Counted from the stretch's first letter, positions 1 to 8,280 are shown. The stretch is DNA of 64,000 nucleotides from Motilibacter aurantiacus (GCF_011250645.1 NZ_JAANNO010000001.1:715520-779519); one strand, 5' to 3'. Numbers and translations: made by a program. Notes: a model not told the origin generated them from the letters alone.

Positions 1-624
1 GCACGCACCGCCCTGGCCGCGACGCTCGTCGCTGCCGCCGCGCTGAGCGCTTCCCCCGCGCCCGCGCAGGCCGCCCTGACCGACGACTCGCCCGTCGCCT
101 CGCCATCCGCGGTCGCCGAGGACAGCGTCTACACCGACACCCTGCCCCCCGGGGTCTGGCCGCACCTGGGCGCGCTCCGCTTCGAGCGCGCCGGCCGGCA
201 CAGCGGGGCGCTCTCGGGCGCCTGCGTGCCGGCGATACCGGCAGGCATCGAGCGGGTGACCGCCCGCTACACGCCCCCGGAGGGGCGCAGCGCTGGACGA
301 GCCGCTCAGACGGTGGTCGAGCTCGGCACCGCGAGCGCTGCCCGGGACGCGGCGCGCCGCATCGCCAAGCTCGTGCCCAAGTGCGTGCGCAACGGGGAGA
401 ACACCCGGGTCTTCCCGCTGGAGGACACGACGGCGAGCACCTGGGCGTGGTCGACGATCACCAGCAGCCCCGGTGACGAGGAGGGCTGGTTCGGCTACAT
501 CGGGGTCGGGCACCGCGGCAGCCGGCTGACGGTGACGTACTACGGCCACGGTGGGCAGGACAGCAACTTCCCCGTCGGGACGTTCGAGAAGCTCATCCGG
601 TACGCCACGGCCCGGCTGGGCTGA
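1..624 (+). CDS. Exported protein of unknown function (5' partial)
   Basis: The reading frame is open from base 1, so the true start lies upstream; 207 residues are visible. The first ~24 residues (ARTALAATLVAAAALSASPA...AQA) are the hydrophobic core and AxA cleavage site of a Sec signal peptide. The mature part has two cysteines (in GACVPA and PKCVRN) that could form a disulfide, and ends in a Tyr/Gly-rich beta-like stretch (VTYYGHGGQDS). The size and cysteine pair recall extracellular sensor domains of actinobacterial kinases, but I cannot assign a family. A GTG at 226 is internal and would remove the signal peptide, so it is not a credible start. A strong hairpin follows the stop. Confidence 0.7.
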   Translation, partial: ARTALAATLVAAAALSASPAPAQAALTDDSPVASPSAVAEDSVYTDTLPPGVWPHLGALRFERAGRHSGALSGACVPAIPAGIERVTARYTPPEGRSAGRAAQTVVELGTASAARDAARRIAKLVPKCVRNGENTRVFPLEDTTASTWAWSTITSSPGDEEGWFGYIGVGHRGSRLTVTYYGHGGQDSNFPVGTFEKLIRYATARLG

Positions 625-634
625 GCCCCGCAGG

Positions 635-690
635 TGCCGCTGCGGTTCCCGAGGCCCTGTCGCGGGACGGCCTCGGGAACGGCAGCGGCA
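635..690. terminator. Bidirectional hairpin terminator
   Basis: Two 22-nt arms (635-656 and 669-690) pair with one mismatch around a 12-nt loop. The hairpin lies between the converging genes ending at 624 (+) and 714 (-) and can stop both transcripts. There is no clear U-tract, as is common in high-GC actinobacteria. Confidence 0.75.
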
Positions 691-713
691 TCGTGGTGAC
701 TGAGCAGCGGTCG

Positions 714-1595
714 TCAGGAGACCGTGACGACCACGTGGTAGTTCACCTTGAAGCTGAGGTTGTCGCCGATGGCGGTCGCCGCCGTGCCGGTCCAGGTGCC
801 GGGGCTGTTCGGCCCGCCGACCATGAAGTCGACCGTGTTGTAGTCGTAGTCGTCGTTCGAGCCGTTCTTGAAGTACCAGTTGCCCTTGCTGAAGGGCCAG
901 TCGTCGAGCACGCTCCCGCAGCCGAAGAGGTCGCAGTCGTTGTCCGCCAGCTGCACGGAGACCTCCCGCCCGTCGTAGCCGTCGTCAGCGGTCCAGGACA
1001 TCGACGCACCGCCCAGGCCGACGGTCTGGCCGCTGGAGATCGAGCGGTTGGTGAGCAGGCGCTTCTCCTGGCCCCCCATGAGCGAGTGCGCCCAGATCTC
1101 GCCCGCGCCGGTGGAGTCCGAGTCGTCGAGCACCTGGACCGAGTCGAGGACGACCGTCGTCTTCTTGGTCCGGGTGACGAAGTTGCCGGTCTCGGTCCAG
1201 GACTTGCCGTTGGCGTCGGTGGCCGTGAGCTCGTACAGGTAGCCGGTGCTCGGGCTGAGCGACAGGGTGAGCCCGTGGCTCGTGCTCGCGGCGTTCTCGG
1301 TGACCGAGTCGCTCTTGCCCTCGGAGAAGAACGGCGTCGCCGAGAACGTGACCTTGGCCGGGACCGTCGTCTTCAGCGTGACGGACGCATGTCGCAGCCC
1401 GGCGGAGATGTGCTTGTCGTAGATGCAGTCCGTCTGGCAGTTGCCGCTGGGCCATTGGATGGGCGGCACCTCGGGGTTCACGACGATGGGACCGTCGACG
1501 CCCGGCTGCGGCACGCCCGCGGAGGCGTTGCCGGCGAGCGCGGGCACGGCGGCGAGCGCGAGGGCGAGGACGGTGAAGGCACGGCGGATTCGCAT
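714..1595 (-). CDS. Exported protein of unknown function, 293 aa
   Basis: The ATG at 1595 has an AGGAG ribosome site 7 nt upstream. Residues 1-27 (MRIRRAFTVLALALAAVPAL...ASAG) form a typical signal peptide, so the product is secreted. The mature protein is rich in Thr, Ser, Asp and aromatic residues with a beta-sandwich look. It has a CQTDC motif near residue 55 and a CDLFGC motif near residue 225, probably disulfides. An Asp-rich stretch (DDSDSTGAGE) could bind calcium. I recognise no enzyme motif. It is a single gene flanked by a terminator downstream and folA upstream on the same strand, with ~110 nt between. Confidence 0.7.
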   Translation of the reverse strand: MRIRRAFTVLALALAAVPALAGNASAGVPQPGVDGPIVVNPEVPPIQWPSGNCQTDCIYDKHISAGLRHASVTLKTTVPAKVTFSATPFFSEGKSDSVTENAASTSHGLTLSLSPSTGYLYELTATDANGKSWTETGNFVTRTKKTTVVLDSVQVLDDSDSTGAGEIWAHSLMGGQEKRLLTNRSISSGQTVGLGGASMSWTADDGYDGREVSVQLADNDCDLFGCGSVLDDWPFSKGNWYFKNGSNDDYDYNTVDFMVGGPNSPGTWTGTAATAIGDNLSFKVNYHVVVTVS

Positions 1596-1705
1596 GGAAG
1601 GCTCCTGGGGGTCCGGCCCGGGCCGTGTGCCCGGGTGACAGGAGCAATTCCAGCCGCTTTCGCGGCGCCGGTCCTGAGTGGCAGCTACTCCATCGTGCGG
1701 GAGGG

Positions 1706-2185
1706 CTACTCAGCCCTGTCCCACGTCCGGACCCGGTAGCGCAGCCCAGTCGTCGACACGAGCCACTCCGGCGTCGGCCCGTCCTCGACCCAGGTCGCGT
1801 CCAGCACGGGCGCGTACGTGTCGCCCGCGAACTCCTCGGCGAGCTCGGTGACGACGGCCCGGCCCGCGAGGGGCAGGCAGGCGGCGTACACCTCTCCGCC
1901 GCCGATCACCCAGACGTCGTCACCGGCGAGGGCCTGGTCGACCGAGGACGCGACCTGCGCGCCCGGCAGCTCGCGCACGGTGCGCGACAGCACGACGTTG
2001 CGGCGGCCCGGCAGTGGGCGGAAGCGCTCTGGCAGGGACTCCCAGGTGGCCCGGCCCATGACGACGGCGCACCCCGCGGTCAGCGCCTTGAAGTGGGCCA
2101 TGTCCTCCGGCAGCCGCCAGGGCAGTGCGCCGTCCCGCCCGATGACCCCGTTGGCCGCCTGCGCCCAGACGAGCCCGATCGCCAC
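1706..2185 (-). CDS. folA: Dihydrofolate reductase
   Basis: 159 aa, the normal length for bacterial DHFR. It reduces dihydrofolate to tetrahydrofolate with NADPH, regenerating the cofactor consumed by thymidylate synthase. Family marks are the N-terminal IGLVWAQAANGVIGRDGALPW (folate site, with the acidic residue in the LPWRLPED segment), MGRATWESLPERFRPLPGRRN (NADPH site) and VIGGGEVYAACL. The GTG start lies 10 nt after the thyA stop without a strong ribosome site of its own, so it is probably translationally coupled to thyA. Cytoplasmic. Confidence 0.96.
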   Translation of the reverse strand: MAIGLVWAQAANGVIGRDGALPWRLPEDMAHFKALTAGCAVVMGRATWESLPERFRPLPGRRNVVLSRTVRELPGAQVASSVDQALAGDDVWVIGGGEVYAACLPLAGRAVVTELAEEFAGDTYAPVLDATWVEDGPTPEWLVSTTGLRYRVRTWDRAE

Positions 2186-2195
2186 GGGCGGCGGG

Positions 2196-2999
2196 TCAGA
2201 CCGCGACCGCGCCGCTCAGGCGCGGGTGCGAGACGTAGTCGACGACGGTGAAGTCCTCGTAGGCGTAGTCGAACAGGCTCGCGGCCTTGCGCAGCTGCAG
2301 GCGAGGGAAGGGGTACGGCGCCCGCGAGACCTGCTCGGTCACCTGCTCGACGTGGTTGGCGTAGATGTGGCAGTCGCCGCCGGTCCAGACCAGCTCGCCC
2401 GGCTCCAGGTCGACCTGCTGGGCCACCATGTGGGTGAGCAGCGCGTAGCTCGCGATGTTGAACGGCACGCCGAGGAAGAGGTCGGCCGAGCGCTGGTAGA
2501 GGTGACAGGAGAGCCGGCCGTCCGCCACGTAGAACTGGAACATCGCGTGGCACGGCGGCAGCGCCATCTCCTCGAGCTCGGCGACGTTCCAGGCCGAGAC
2601 GACCATCCGCCGCGAGTCCGGGCTCGTCCGCAGCTGCTCGAGGACGTTGCTGATCTGGTCGACCGTCCCGCCGTCCGGCGTCGGCCAGGCCCGCCACTGC
2701 ACCCCGTAGACGGGGCCGAGCTCGCCGTCGGGCGCCGCCCACTCGTCCCAGATCGTGACGCCGTTCTGCTGCAGCCACGTCACGTTGCTCTCGCCGCGCA
2801 GGAACCACAGCAGCTCGTAGGCGATCGAGCGGAAGTGCACCTTCTTGGTCGTGATGAGCGGGAAGCCCTGCGCCAGGTCGTAGCGCAGCTGCTGGGCGAA
2901 CAGGCTGCGCGTGCCGGTGCCGGTGCGGTCGGGCTTGACGCTCCCCCCGGTGAGGACCGAGGCGAGCAGCTCCTCGTACTGCGAGTCCGGCGCGCTCAT
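2196..2999 (-). CDS. thyA: Thymidylate synthase (ThyA type)
   Basis: 267 aa, close to the E. coli enzyme. It converts dUMP and methylene-THF to dTMP and dihydrofolate, so pairing with folA is functional. The nucleophile is in [12 protein letters not shown]; the folate/dUMP contacts ([33 protein letters not shown]) are present. The ATG at 2999 is preceded by AGG only. A TAGGCT -10 box at 3007-3012 lies 7 nt upstream, so a leaderless transcript from inside the sigma-gene tail is plausible. It is the canonical cobalamin-independent ThyA; no thyX is seen in the window. Confidence 0.97.
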   Translation of the reverse strand: MSAPDSQYEELLASVLTGGSVKPDRTGTGTRSLFAQQLRYDLAQGFPLITTKKVHFRSIAYELLWFLRGESNVTWLQQNGVTIWDEWAAPDGELGPVYGVQWRAWPTPDGGTVDQISNVLEQLRTSPDSRRMVVSAWNVAELEEMALPPCHAMFQFYVADGRLSCHLYQRSADLFLGVPFNIASYALLTHMVAQQVDLEPGELVWTGGDCHIYANHVEQVTEQVSRAPYPFPRLQLRKAASLFDYAYEDFTVVDYVSHPRLSGAVAV

Positions 3000-3006
3000 G
3001 GCGCGA

Positions 3007-3012
3007 AGCCTA
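3007..3012 (-). promoter_or_regulatory. Candidate leaderless -10 box for thyA
   Basis: TAGGCT read on the minus strand, 7 nt before the thyA ATG at 2999. This matches the actinobacterial TAnnnT -10 at the distance expected when transcription begins at the start codon. Confidence 0.4.
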
Positions 3013-3018
3013 CGTCGG

Positions 3019-3612
3019 TCAGCGGCGGCGCATCATGCGACGCCGCGGGGCCTCGACGACCGTGTCCTCGGTGGGGGCGTACGCCTCCACGAGGTCGGCG
3101 CGGGCGCGCGCCACCCGCGAGCGGATCGTCCCGATCGGGACGCCGCAGACCTCGGCCGCCTCGGCGTACGACAGCCCGAGCGCCTGGGTCAGGACGAACG
3201 CCTCCCGGCGGTCGTCGCCGAGCCTGGCGATCAGGTCGGCGAGCTCTACGCTGGAGGTGAGGTCGGCGGTCGGCACGTCGTGGAGGGACTCGTCGAGCAC
3301 CCCCTCGCGGGCGCGGCGGCGCGTCAGGCCCGACAGGTGGTCCGCGACGCAGCGACGGGCGATCGCGAGCACCCAGGTGGTGGCCGACGCGTCGCCCCGC
3401 CAGCGCGAGCGCCCGGTCAGCGTGCGGACGAACGTCTCCTGCACGACCTCGGCGATGTCGTGCTCCGGGGTGCGCGGGCCGAGCAGCGAGGCCACGAAGC
3501 GCCAGACCGACGGCTGGAGGGCGCGGACGAAGGCCGCGGCGGCGGCCTCGTCGTCACGCGCCGCGAGCAGCAGCGCGCCGAGGTCGCCGCTCTCCTCGCC
3601 GTCTCTGGGCAT
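3019..3612 (-). CDS. ECF RNA polymerase sigma factor
   Basis: 197 aa from the ATG at 3612, which has an AGGAG ribosome site; longer frames upstream read through antisense sequence. Region 2 is visible ([20 protein letters not shown] then [14 protein letters not shown], residues ~60-115). Region 4 has the helix-turn-helix [34 protein letters not shown] (residues ~140-175). It is divergent from a zf-HC2 membrane anti-sigma gene and close to copC, so it is probably an ECF factor answering copper or envelope stress. The C-terminal tail is Arg-rich (PRRRMMRRR). Confidence 0.92.
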   Translation of the reverse strand: MPRDGEESGDLGALLLAARDDEAAAAAFVRALQPSVWRFVASLLGPRTPEHDIAEVVQETFVRTLTGRSRWRGDASATTWVLAIARRCVADHLSGLTRRRAREGVLDESLHDVPTADLTSSVELADLIARLGDDRREAFVLTQALGLSYAEAAEVCGVPIGTIRSRVARARADLVEAYAPTEDTVVEAPRRRMMRRR

Positions 3613-3661
3613 CGTGCCTCTCCTGCTCGCCGGGGAACGCAGCCGGAGCCGGGCACGTTCA

Positions 3662-3692
3662 CGGGAACTTCCAGCGCCTCGGGGCTGACTAA
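3662..3692 (+). promoter_or_regulatory. Candidate autoregulated ECF promoter between sigma and anti-sigma genes
   Basis: A GGAAC -35 element (3664-3668) is followed after 17 nt by GACTAA (3687-3692), ending 6 nt before the anti-sigma ATG at 3699. The GGAAC class is the usual -35 of ECF factors. The overlapping GTTC/GAAC symmetry could also serve the divergent sigma gene. Assigned by eye. Confidence 0.4.
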
Positions 3693-3698
3693 CGGAGC

Positions 3699-4508
3699 AT
3701 GCGGTGCGAGGACTTTGCGGAGGCGCTGTCCGCTCAGCTCGACGGCGAGGATAGCCCCGGGGAGCAGGCGGCGATAGCCGATCACGAGAGCACGTGTCCG
3801 GACTGTGACGCGCTGGCGCAGCGCATGCGCCGGCTGCACCGGGCCGCCCGCACGGGCTCGGTCCAGGCACAGCCCGACCTCGCCCCCGCAGTGCTCGCGG
3901 CGGTCGCGGCCCGGCGCTCGCCGCTCGCCCGCGTACGCCATGGCGGGCTCGCCGTCGCCCGCGCGGTCGGCGCCCGGCTGCGCCCTCGTGGCCTGCCCGA
4001 CGTGGCCCTGCGCCTGGGCCTGCTCGCGGTCGGGCTCGTCCAGGGCCTGCACTGCCTGGGCCTCGCGCTCGGCCCCGAGCAGACGGCGGCGGCCGACGAC
4101 GGGCACTCGCACAGCCACGCGCACGGGCACACCCACGGCTCCGGGGGCGCGGCGGCCGCCGTCTCCCACGCCGCCCAGCACCTCGACCGAGACCTTGCGG
4201 CGTTCGGCCTCGCCCTGGCCGCGGCGTTCGCGGCCATCGCACTGCGCCCACGGCGCGCGGCCCCGCACCTGCCGTTCCTGGTGACCCTCGTCGGCGCGCT
4301 GGCGGTCTTCGTGGCCGTGGACCTCGCCTCCGGCGCCGCGTCGGCTCTGGAGGAGCTCGACCACGCGCTCCCCGTGCTCGGCCTGGCGTTCGTGGCCGCG
4401 CTGGCCCGCCGCGAGCGCACCGGGCGGCGCGAGCCGGAGTCGCTGCCGCGGCCCGGGACGCACCGGCCGGGACTGGGCGTGGTCGGTGGCCGGCGCCGGG
4501 CCGCCTGA
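3699..4508 (+). CDS. Membrane anti-sigma factor with zf-HC2 domain and His-rich loop
   Basis: 269 aa. The N-terminus (MRCEDFAEALSAQLDGED...) ends in the zinc-binding HESTCPDC motif (residues ~29-36) typical of anti-sigma domains that hold an ECF sigma factor. After a helical linker come about four hydrophobic membrane segments. A histidine run (HSHSHAHGHTHG, residues ~133-144) lies between the first and second, a plausible outward metal-binding loop. It is divergent from its probable partner sigma factor and just upstream of copC. The GGAG is only 1 nt from the ATG, so a leaderless transcript from the ECF-like promoter is likelier. The role in sensing copper is inferred from the loop and the neighbour. 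Confidence 0.8.
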   Translation: MRCEDFAEALSAQLDGEDSPGEQAAIADHESTCPDCDALAQRMRRLHRAARTGSVQAQPDLAPAVLAAVAARRSPLARVRHGGLAVARAVGARLRPRGLPDVALRLGLLAVGLVQGLHCLGLALGPEQTAAADDGHSHSHAHGHTHGSGGAAAAVSHAAQHLDRDLAAFGLALAAAFAAIALRPRRAAPHLPFLVTLVGALAVFVAVDLASGAASALEELDHALPVLGLAFVAALARRERTGRREPESLPRPGTHRPGLGVVGGRRRAA

Positions 4509-4545
4509 GCCCGGGCGGCCCGGCCGACGCCGATTCGTGACTGAG

Positions 4546-4551
4546 TATTGT
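4546..4551 (+). promoter_or_regulatory. Candidate -10 box for copC
   Basis: TATTGT lies ~50 nt before the GTG at 4602. If it is a real -10, the transcript starts near 4558, which excludes the TTG at 4548 as a start codon and favours GTG 4602. Confidence 0.35.
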
Positions 4552-4601
4552 CCGCAGCGCCTCAAGTTTCGCTTCCGTCGCACGGATCCGGGTGGCAATC
4601 T

Positions 4602-5486
4602 GTGCCGGTGCTAGGACTGGCAACGGAGCCGGCGCCCCACCGCAGCAGCGGCCGGGTCGCCCGCGCAGGACTTCTCGCGGCACTGACGACGGCGGGGGTG
4701 CTCGGCAGCGCGCTGCCGGCCTCGGCCCACGGCACGCTCGCCGAGGCCACCCCGGCCGACGGGACCAAGGTCTCCGAGCCGCTGGAGGTCGTCGACCTCT
4801 ACTTCACCGAGGCGATCAACCCCGGCGTCGCGAAGTTCGAGGTGTACGCCCCCAACGGCGAGCGGGTCGACGCCGGGTGGTGGCCCGGCCAGACCCGGCG
4901 GCTGCGCGAGCCCGTCCAGGAGTTCAACCTGGTCGACGGCAAGTGGACGCCGGTCTTCTACGACTACGGCTACGGCACCCAGGTCGCGCTCAAGCAGCTG
5001 CCGCAGAAGGGGACCTACAGGGTCTCCTACTACAACGTCGCCTCGGACGGCGACGAGGTGAAGGGCGAGCTCACGTTCACGTACTCCGGGGCTCCCACGC
5101 AGCCGCGGGTCGTGCAGACGCCTTCCCCGTTGCCCCAGCAGGTGGCACCGCCTGTGGCGAGCGCCGGCGCCTCCGCGCCCGCTGCCGCCGTGCCACAGCC
5201 GGCCACGACCCCGGTGGCGCAGGCTCCCGCGGCCGCTCCGGCGAGCGAGGACTCCGGGGGGCTCCCCGTGCCGGCGCTCGTCGCCGCGGTCGTCGTCGTC
5301 CTCGGCCTGGTCGTCGGGGCCCGGGTGCTCGTGTCGCGCCGTTCGTCCCCCACCGCCGCGACCGGCACGGGCCGGGCCCGGGGCAAGGCTCCCGCCGCCG
5401 GTGGCTCGCGGCCCGCCGCCGCGCGGCCGGCCCCGCCGCGCAGCCGGGCCGGGGGCCAGCAGCCCACGCGCAAGGGCCGCCCCTGA
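4602..5486 (+). CDS. copC: Copper resistance protein CopC, membrane-anchored
   Basis: 294 aa from GTG 4602, with GGGTGG 6 nt upstream; an in-frame TTG at 4548 falls inside the likely -10 box. The signal peptide ends ...LPASA|H, leaving an N-terminal histidine (residue 43) as in CopC copper sites. The CopC fold follows (TLAEATPADG, VDLYFTEAINPG, GTYRVSYYNVASDGDEVKGELTF). Where classical CopC has SADGH, this protein has SDGD, so the usual second copper-brace histidine is an aspartate. A Pro/Ala-rich spacer, a transmembrane helix (LVAAVVVVLGLVVG) and a basic cytoplasmic tail anchor it outside the membrane. A role in periplasm-like copper handling is inferred. It is downstream of the anti-sigma gene. 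Confidence 0.85.
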   Translation: MPVLGLATEPAPHRSSGRVARAGLLAALTTAGVLGSALPASAHGTLAEATPADGTKVSEPLEVVDLYFTEAINPGVAKFEVYAPNGERVDAGWWPGQTRRLREPVQEFNLVDGKWTPVFYDYGYGTQVALKQLPQKGTYRVSYYNVASDGDEVKGELTFTYSGAPTQPRVVQTPSPLPQQVAPPVASAGASAPAAAVPQPATTPVAQAPAAAPASEDSGGLPVPALVAAVVVVLGLVVGARVLVSRRSSPTAATGTGRARGKAPAAGGSRPAAARPAPPRSRAGGQQPTRKGRP

Positions 5487-5501
5487 CCCAGGGACGGCCC
5501 T
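5473..5501. terminator. Hairpin terminator between copC and the MFS gene
   Basis: 12-nt arms (5473-5484 and 5490-5501) with one mismatch (a G-U wobble in one strand's RNA) and a 5-nt loop, overlapping the copC stop. It sits between converging genes and can serve both. Confidence 0.55.
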
Positions 5502-5520
5502 CGTAGCGGGTGGTGCGGGC

Positions 5521-7182
5521 TCAGCCGCGGGTCCCCGCCCCCTCCTGGGGGCGTGCCCCGACGACCGGCACGCCCTCGACGGCGGCAGCCCCCTCGTGCT
5601 GCTCCACGACCTCGGCCGGCTCCCCGTCGGCCGTCACGTTCGCCCGCCGGAGCGGGACCTCCTTGATGAAGATGACGCAGAGGAAGGCCAGCAGCGCGAA
5701 CGGCGCCGCGATGATGAAGGTCTCCGCGGCTCCCCTGCCGTAGGCGTCCTCGACGACCGCGCGGACCGGGCCGGGCAGCGTGCCGAGGTCGGGGATCGAC
5801 GAGCCGCCCGCCTCCCCGCCGGCGGGGACGCCCAGCCTGGCCAGGCCGGAGGTGATCGAGTCCTTCACCTCGTGTCCGAGCACGGCGCCCAGGGCCGAGA
5901 CGCCGACGGCACCGCCGAGGCTGCGGAAGAAGGCGACGGTCGAGCTGGCCACCCCCAGCTCGCTCACCGGGACGGCGTTCTGCACCGAGAGCACGAGGTT
6001 CTGCATGGTCATGCCGACGCCGGCCCCGGAGACGAACATGTAGAGGGCGAGCAGGACGTACGGCGTGTCGGCGCGCATCGTCCCCATGAGGGCGAACCCG
6101 ATGGTGATGAGGACCGTGCCGGCGACCAGCCAGCGCTTCCACAGCCCGGTCGAGCTGATGATCCGACCGGTGATCGTGGAGGACAGGAACAGCCCGGCGA
6201 TGAGCGGCAGCGTCATGAGGCCGGCCTTGGTCGGCGAGTCGCCGCGGGCCAGCTGGAAGTACTGGCTGAGGAAGACGGTCGCGCCGAACATCGCGACGCC
6301 GACGAACAGGCTGGCGACGGTGGCCAGGGTGATGGTCGAGTTCCTGAACAGCTTCAGCGGGATCACCGGCTCGGCGGCGTGGGACTCCACCCAGATGGCC
6401 AGCGCGCCCAGCACGAAGGCCCCGGCGAGCATCGCGGCGGTCTGCCACGAGCCCCAGTCGAAGTTGTGCCCGGCCAGCGACACCCAGATGAGGACCAGCG
6501 AGACGGCCGCGGCGATCAGCGTCGCGCCGAGCCAGTCGATGCGGACCTGGCGGCGGACGACCGGCAGGCGGAGGGTCTTCTGCAGGATCACGATCGCGGC
6601 GAGCGCGAACGGCACCCCGACTCCGAAGCACCAGCGCCAGCCGAGCCACGAGGTGTCCACGATCACGCCGCCGATGAGCGGGCCGCCGACGGTCGCGACC
6701 GCGAAGACCGCGCCGAGATAGCCGCTGTAGCGGCCGCGCTCACGGGGCGAGATCATCGCTGCCATCACGACCTGGGCCAGGGCGGTGAGCCCGCCGGCGC
6801 CGATTCCCTGCAGCGCCCGGCAGCCGATGAGCGTCCCGGTGTTCTGCGAGAACGCCGCGGCCACGGAGGCCACGACGTAGATCAGGAGCGCGAGCTGCAC
6901 GAGCAGCTTCTTGCTGTAGAGGTCGGCCAGCTTTCCCCAGAGCGGGGTCGAGGCGGTCATCGCGAGCAGGGTGGAGGTGACCACCCAGGTGTACGCCGAC
7001 TGCCCGCCGCCGAGCTCGGCGATGATGCGCGGCAGGGCGTTCGAGACGACGGTCGAGGACAGGATCGCGACGAACATCCCGAGCAGCAGCCCGGACAGCG
7101 CCTCCAGGATCTGCCGGTGCGTCATCGGCTGCCCCTGCGTGGATGCCGTGTCCCCCACGGCAGCCGATGTGGTGGTGCTCAT
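5521..7182 (-). CDS. MFS multidrug exporter, DHA2 (14-TM) family
   Basis: 553 aa from the ATG at 7182, which overlaps the marR stop as ATGA and has GAGGAGA upstream, so the two are translationally coupled. DHA2 marks are motif C-like ILSSTVVSNALPRIIAEL in TM1, WVVTSTLLAMTASTPLWGKLADLY (motif A) and GRALQGIGAGGL-type loops (GCRALQGIGAGGLTAL). Fourteen hydrophobic segments run to the C-terminus, which ends in a hydrophilic Glu/Gly tail. It probably exports drugs by proton antiport. The coupled MarR regulator and its operators upstream suggest substrate-induced expression. Confidence 0.92.
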   Translation of the reverse strand: MSTTTSAAVGDTASTQGQPMTHRQILEALSGLLLGMFVAILSSTVVSNALPRIIAELGGGQSAYTWVVTSTLLAMTASTPLWGKLADLYSKKLLVQLALLIYVVASVAAAFSQNTGTLIGCRALQGIGAGGLTALAQVVMAAMISPRERGRYSGYLGAVFAVATVGGPLIGGVIVDTSWLGWRWCFGVGVPFALAAIVILQKTLRLPVVRRQVRIDWLGATLIAAAVSLVLIWVSLAGHNFDWGSWQTAAMLAGAFVLGALAIWVESHAAEPVIPLKLFRNSTITLATVASLFVGVAMFGATVFLSQYFQLARGDSPTKAGLMTLPLIAGLFLSSTITGRIISSTGLWKRWLVAGTVLITIGFALMGTMRADTPYVLLALYMFVSGAGVGMTMQNLVLSVQNAVPVSELGVASSTVAFFRSLGGAVGVSALGAVLGHEVKDSITSGLARLGVPAGGEAGGSSIPDLGTLPGPVRAVVEDAYGRGAAETFIIAAPFALLAFLCVIFIKEVPLRRANVTADGEPAEVVEQHEGAAAVEGVPVVGARPQEGAGTRG

Positions 7183-7667
7183 GCCCGGTCTCCTCGTGCA
7201 GCGGCGGAGCCGGCCGGGGCTCCGGGTGTGGGTGATGTCGGTGCGCCCTCGGTGGCGAGGCGAAGGCAGGTCAGGAGCTGGACCAGGGTCTCCGCGTCCC
7301 GTTGGGCCCATGTGTCAAGACGTTGAGCCAGTCGGCCGGCCAGGGCCTCGCGCACGCCGGCGAGCCGGGTCCGCCCGTCCTCGGTGATCCGCAGCCGATG
7401 GCTGCGCCGGTCCTCCGGGTCGGGCAGACGCTCGACGAGCCCCTGCGCGGCCAGTTGCCCCGCCTGCCTGCTGATCACCGACAGGTCCACGTGCAGCCGG
7501 TCGGCCAGCGCGCTGGGGCGCAGCGGCCCGTCCTGGGCCAGCACGCCCAGCGCGCCGAGCCCGGGCAGCAGCGCCTCCGGGACGGTGCGCACGAGCTCGC
7601 GCTTCAACCCGGTGAGCACAGGCAGCTGGTCGATGAGCCGCGAGCAGGTCTCGGTACTCACACCCAT
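7179..7667 (-). CDS. MarR-family repressor of the exporter operon
   Basis: 162 aa from the ATG at 7667, which has a GAGGGGG ribosome site; longer frames add residues across the operator region. The winged helix is clear: PEALLPGLGALGVLAQDGPLRPSALADRLHVDLSVISRQAGQLAAQGLVERLPDPEDRRSHRLRITEDG, with the DxR...wing motif (DPEDRRSH). It is first in a two-gene operon with the MFS exporter. Dyad sites directly upstream (7683-7722) are good candidates for autoregulation, relieved by the transported compound. Confidence 0.92.
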   Translation of the reverse strand: MGVSTETCSRLIDQLPVLTGLKRELVRTVPEALLPGLGALGVLAQDGPLRPSALADRLHVDLSVISRQAGQLAAQGLVERLPDPEDRRSHRLRITEDGRTRLAGVREALAGRLAQRLDTWAQRDAETLVQLLTCLRLATEGAPTSPTPGAPAGSAAARGDRA

Positions 7668-7682
7668 CAGGCACCCCCTCAT

Positions 7683-7722
7683 TGCTCGAAGCAACTGTAC
7701 GGGTACAAGTTGCTTGCCGCAA
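7683..7722 (-). promoter_or_regulatory. Clustered palindromes, candidate MarR operator
   Basis: Three overlapping dyads lie 16-55 nt upstream of the marR start: TTGCT-CGA-AGCAA (7683-7695, perfect); AGCAACTGTAC and its partner GTACAAGTTGCT (7690-7700 and 7703-7714, one-base offset); and an imperfect TTGC...GCAA (7710-7722). The shared TTGC/GCAA half-sites suggest cooperative dimer binding. Confidence 0.6.
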
Positions 7723-7748
7723 CCAGTATTCCCTGAAGGGCGGAACGT

Positions 7749-7785
7749 CGAAGGGCCGGGCCTACGCGGTCGGCCCGGCCCTTCG
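7749..7785. terminator. Hairpin terminator
   Basis: Perfect 13-nt arms (7749-7761 and 7773-7785) around an 11-nt loop. It follows the minus-strand MarR gene that ends at 7809. Confidence 0.65.
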
Positions 7786-7808
7786 GCCGGTCAGCGAGCG
7801 GATGGCGG

Positions 7809-8276
7809 TCAGCCGGCGGCGTTCAACCGCCCGAGCAGCTCGGCGAACTTGGCGACGTCCTCGGTCGGCCAGGAGTCCAGCATCTGCCGGTAGATGCGTC
7901 GCCGGGCCTCGCGCACCGGGGCCAGCCGGCGTGCGCCCTCCTCGGTCAGCACCAGCAGGAAGGCGCGGCCGTCACTCGGGTCGGGGGTACGCCGGACCAG
8001 CCCGAGCTCCTCGAGCAGCCGGACCTGCCGGCTGATCGTCGGCTTGCCGACGCCGAAGTAGGCCGCGAGGTCGGTGCCCCGGGACCCCTCGGACTCCGAC
8101 AGCCGCACCAGCAGCCCGTACGCGTCGGGCTCCATGTCCGGATGGACCTCGCGGGCCAGCTCCTTGGAGGCGGCCCGGGCGCGGCGCAGGAACACCGCGA
8201 GCTCGTGCTCCAGGGCGCGGTAGGCCTCGGCATCGACTCCCGGGTCCATGCCCAGCTCTTGGTCGAGGGTGTGCAT
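7809..8276 (-). CDS. MarR-family transcriptional regulator
   Basis: 155 aa. The DNA-binding part reads EPDAYGLLVRLSESEGSRGTDLAAYFGVGKPTISRQVRLLEELGLVRRTPDPSDGRAFLLVLTEEG, a complete MarR winged helix with the wing motif DPSDGRA; dimerisation helices flank it. It starts 4 nt after the stop of the Rcp1-like receiver gene and is probably the last gene of the signalling operon running from 11675. Its target is unknown. It is distinct in sequence from the MarR at 7179-7667. Confidence 0.88.
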   Translation of the reverse strand: MHTLDQELGMDPGVDAEAYRALEHELAVFLRRARAASKELAREVHPDMEPDAYGLLVRLSESEGSRGTDLAAYFGVGKPTISRQVRLLEELGLVRRTPDPSDGRAFLLVLTEEGARRLAPVREARRRIYRQMLDSWPTEDVAKFAELLGRLNAAG

Positions 8277-8280
8277 GGCG

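Noticed and set aside
693-1739. 348-codon plus-strand frame opposite the exported protein
   Set aside because: Antisense shadow of a gene with a clear signal peptide and Shine-Dalgarno sequence; Val/Asp/Arg-rich.
3019-4683. 554-codon minus-strand frame as one large protein
   Set aside because: Only the last ~197 codons encode the sigma factor and have a ribosome site; the rest is antisense to the anti-sigma gene.
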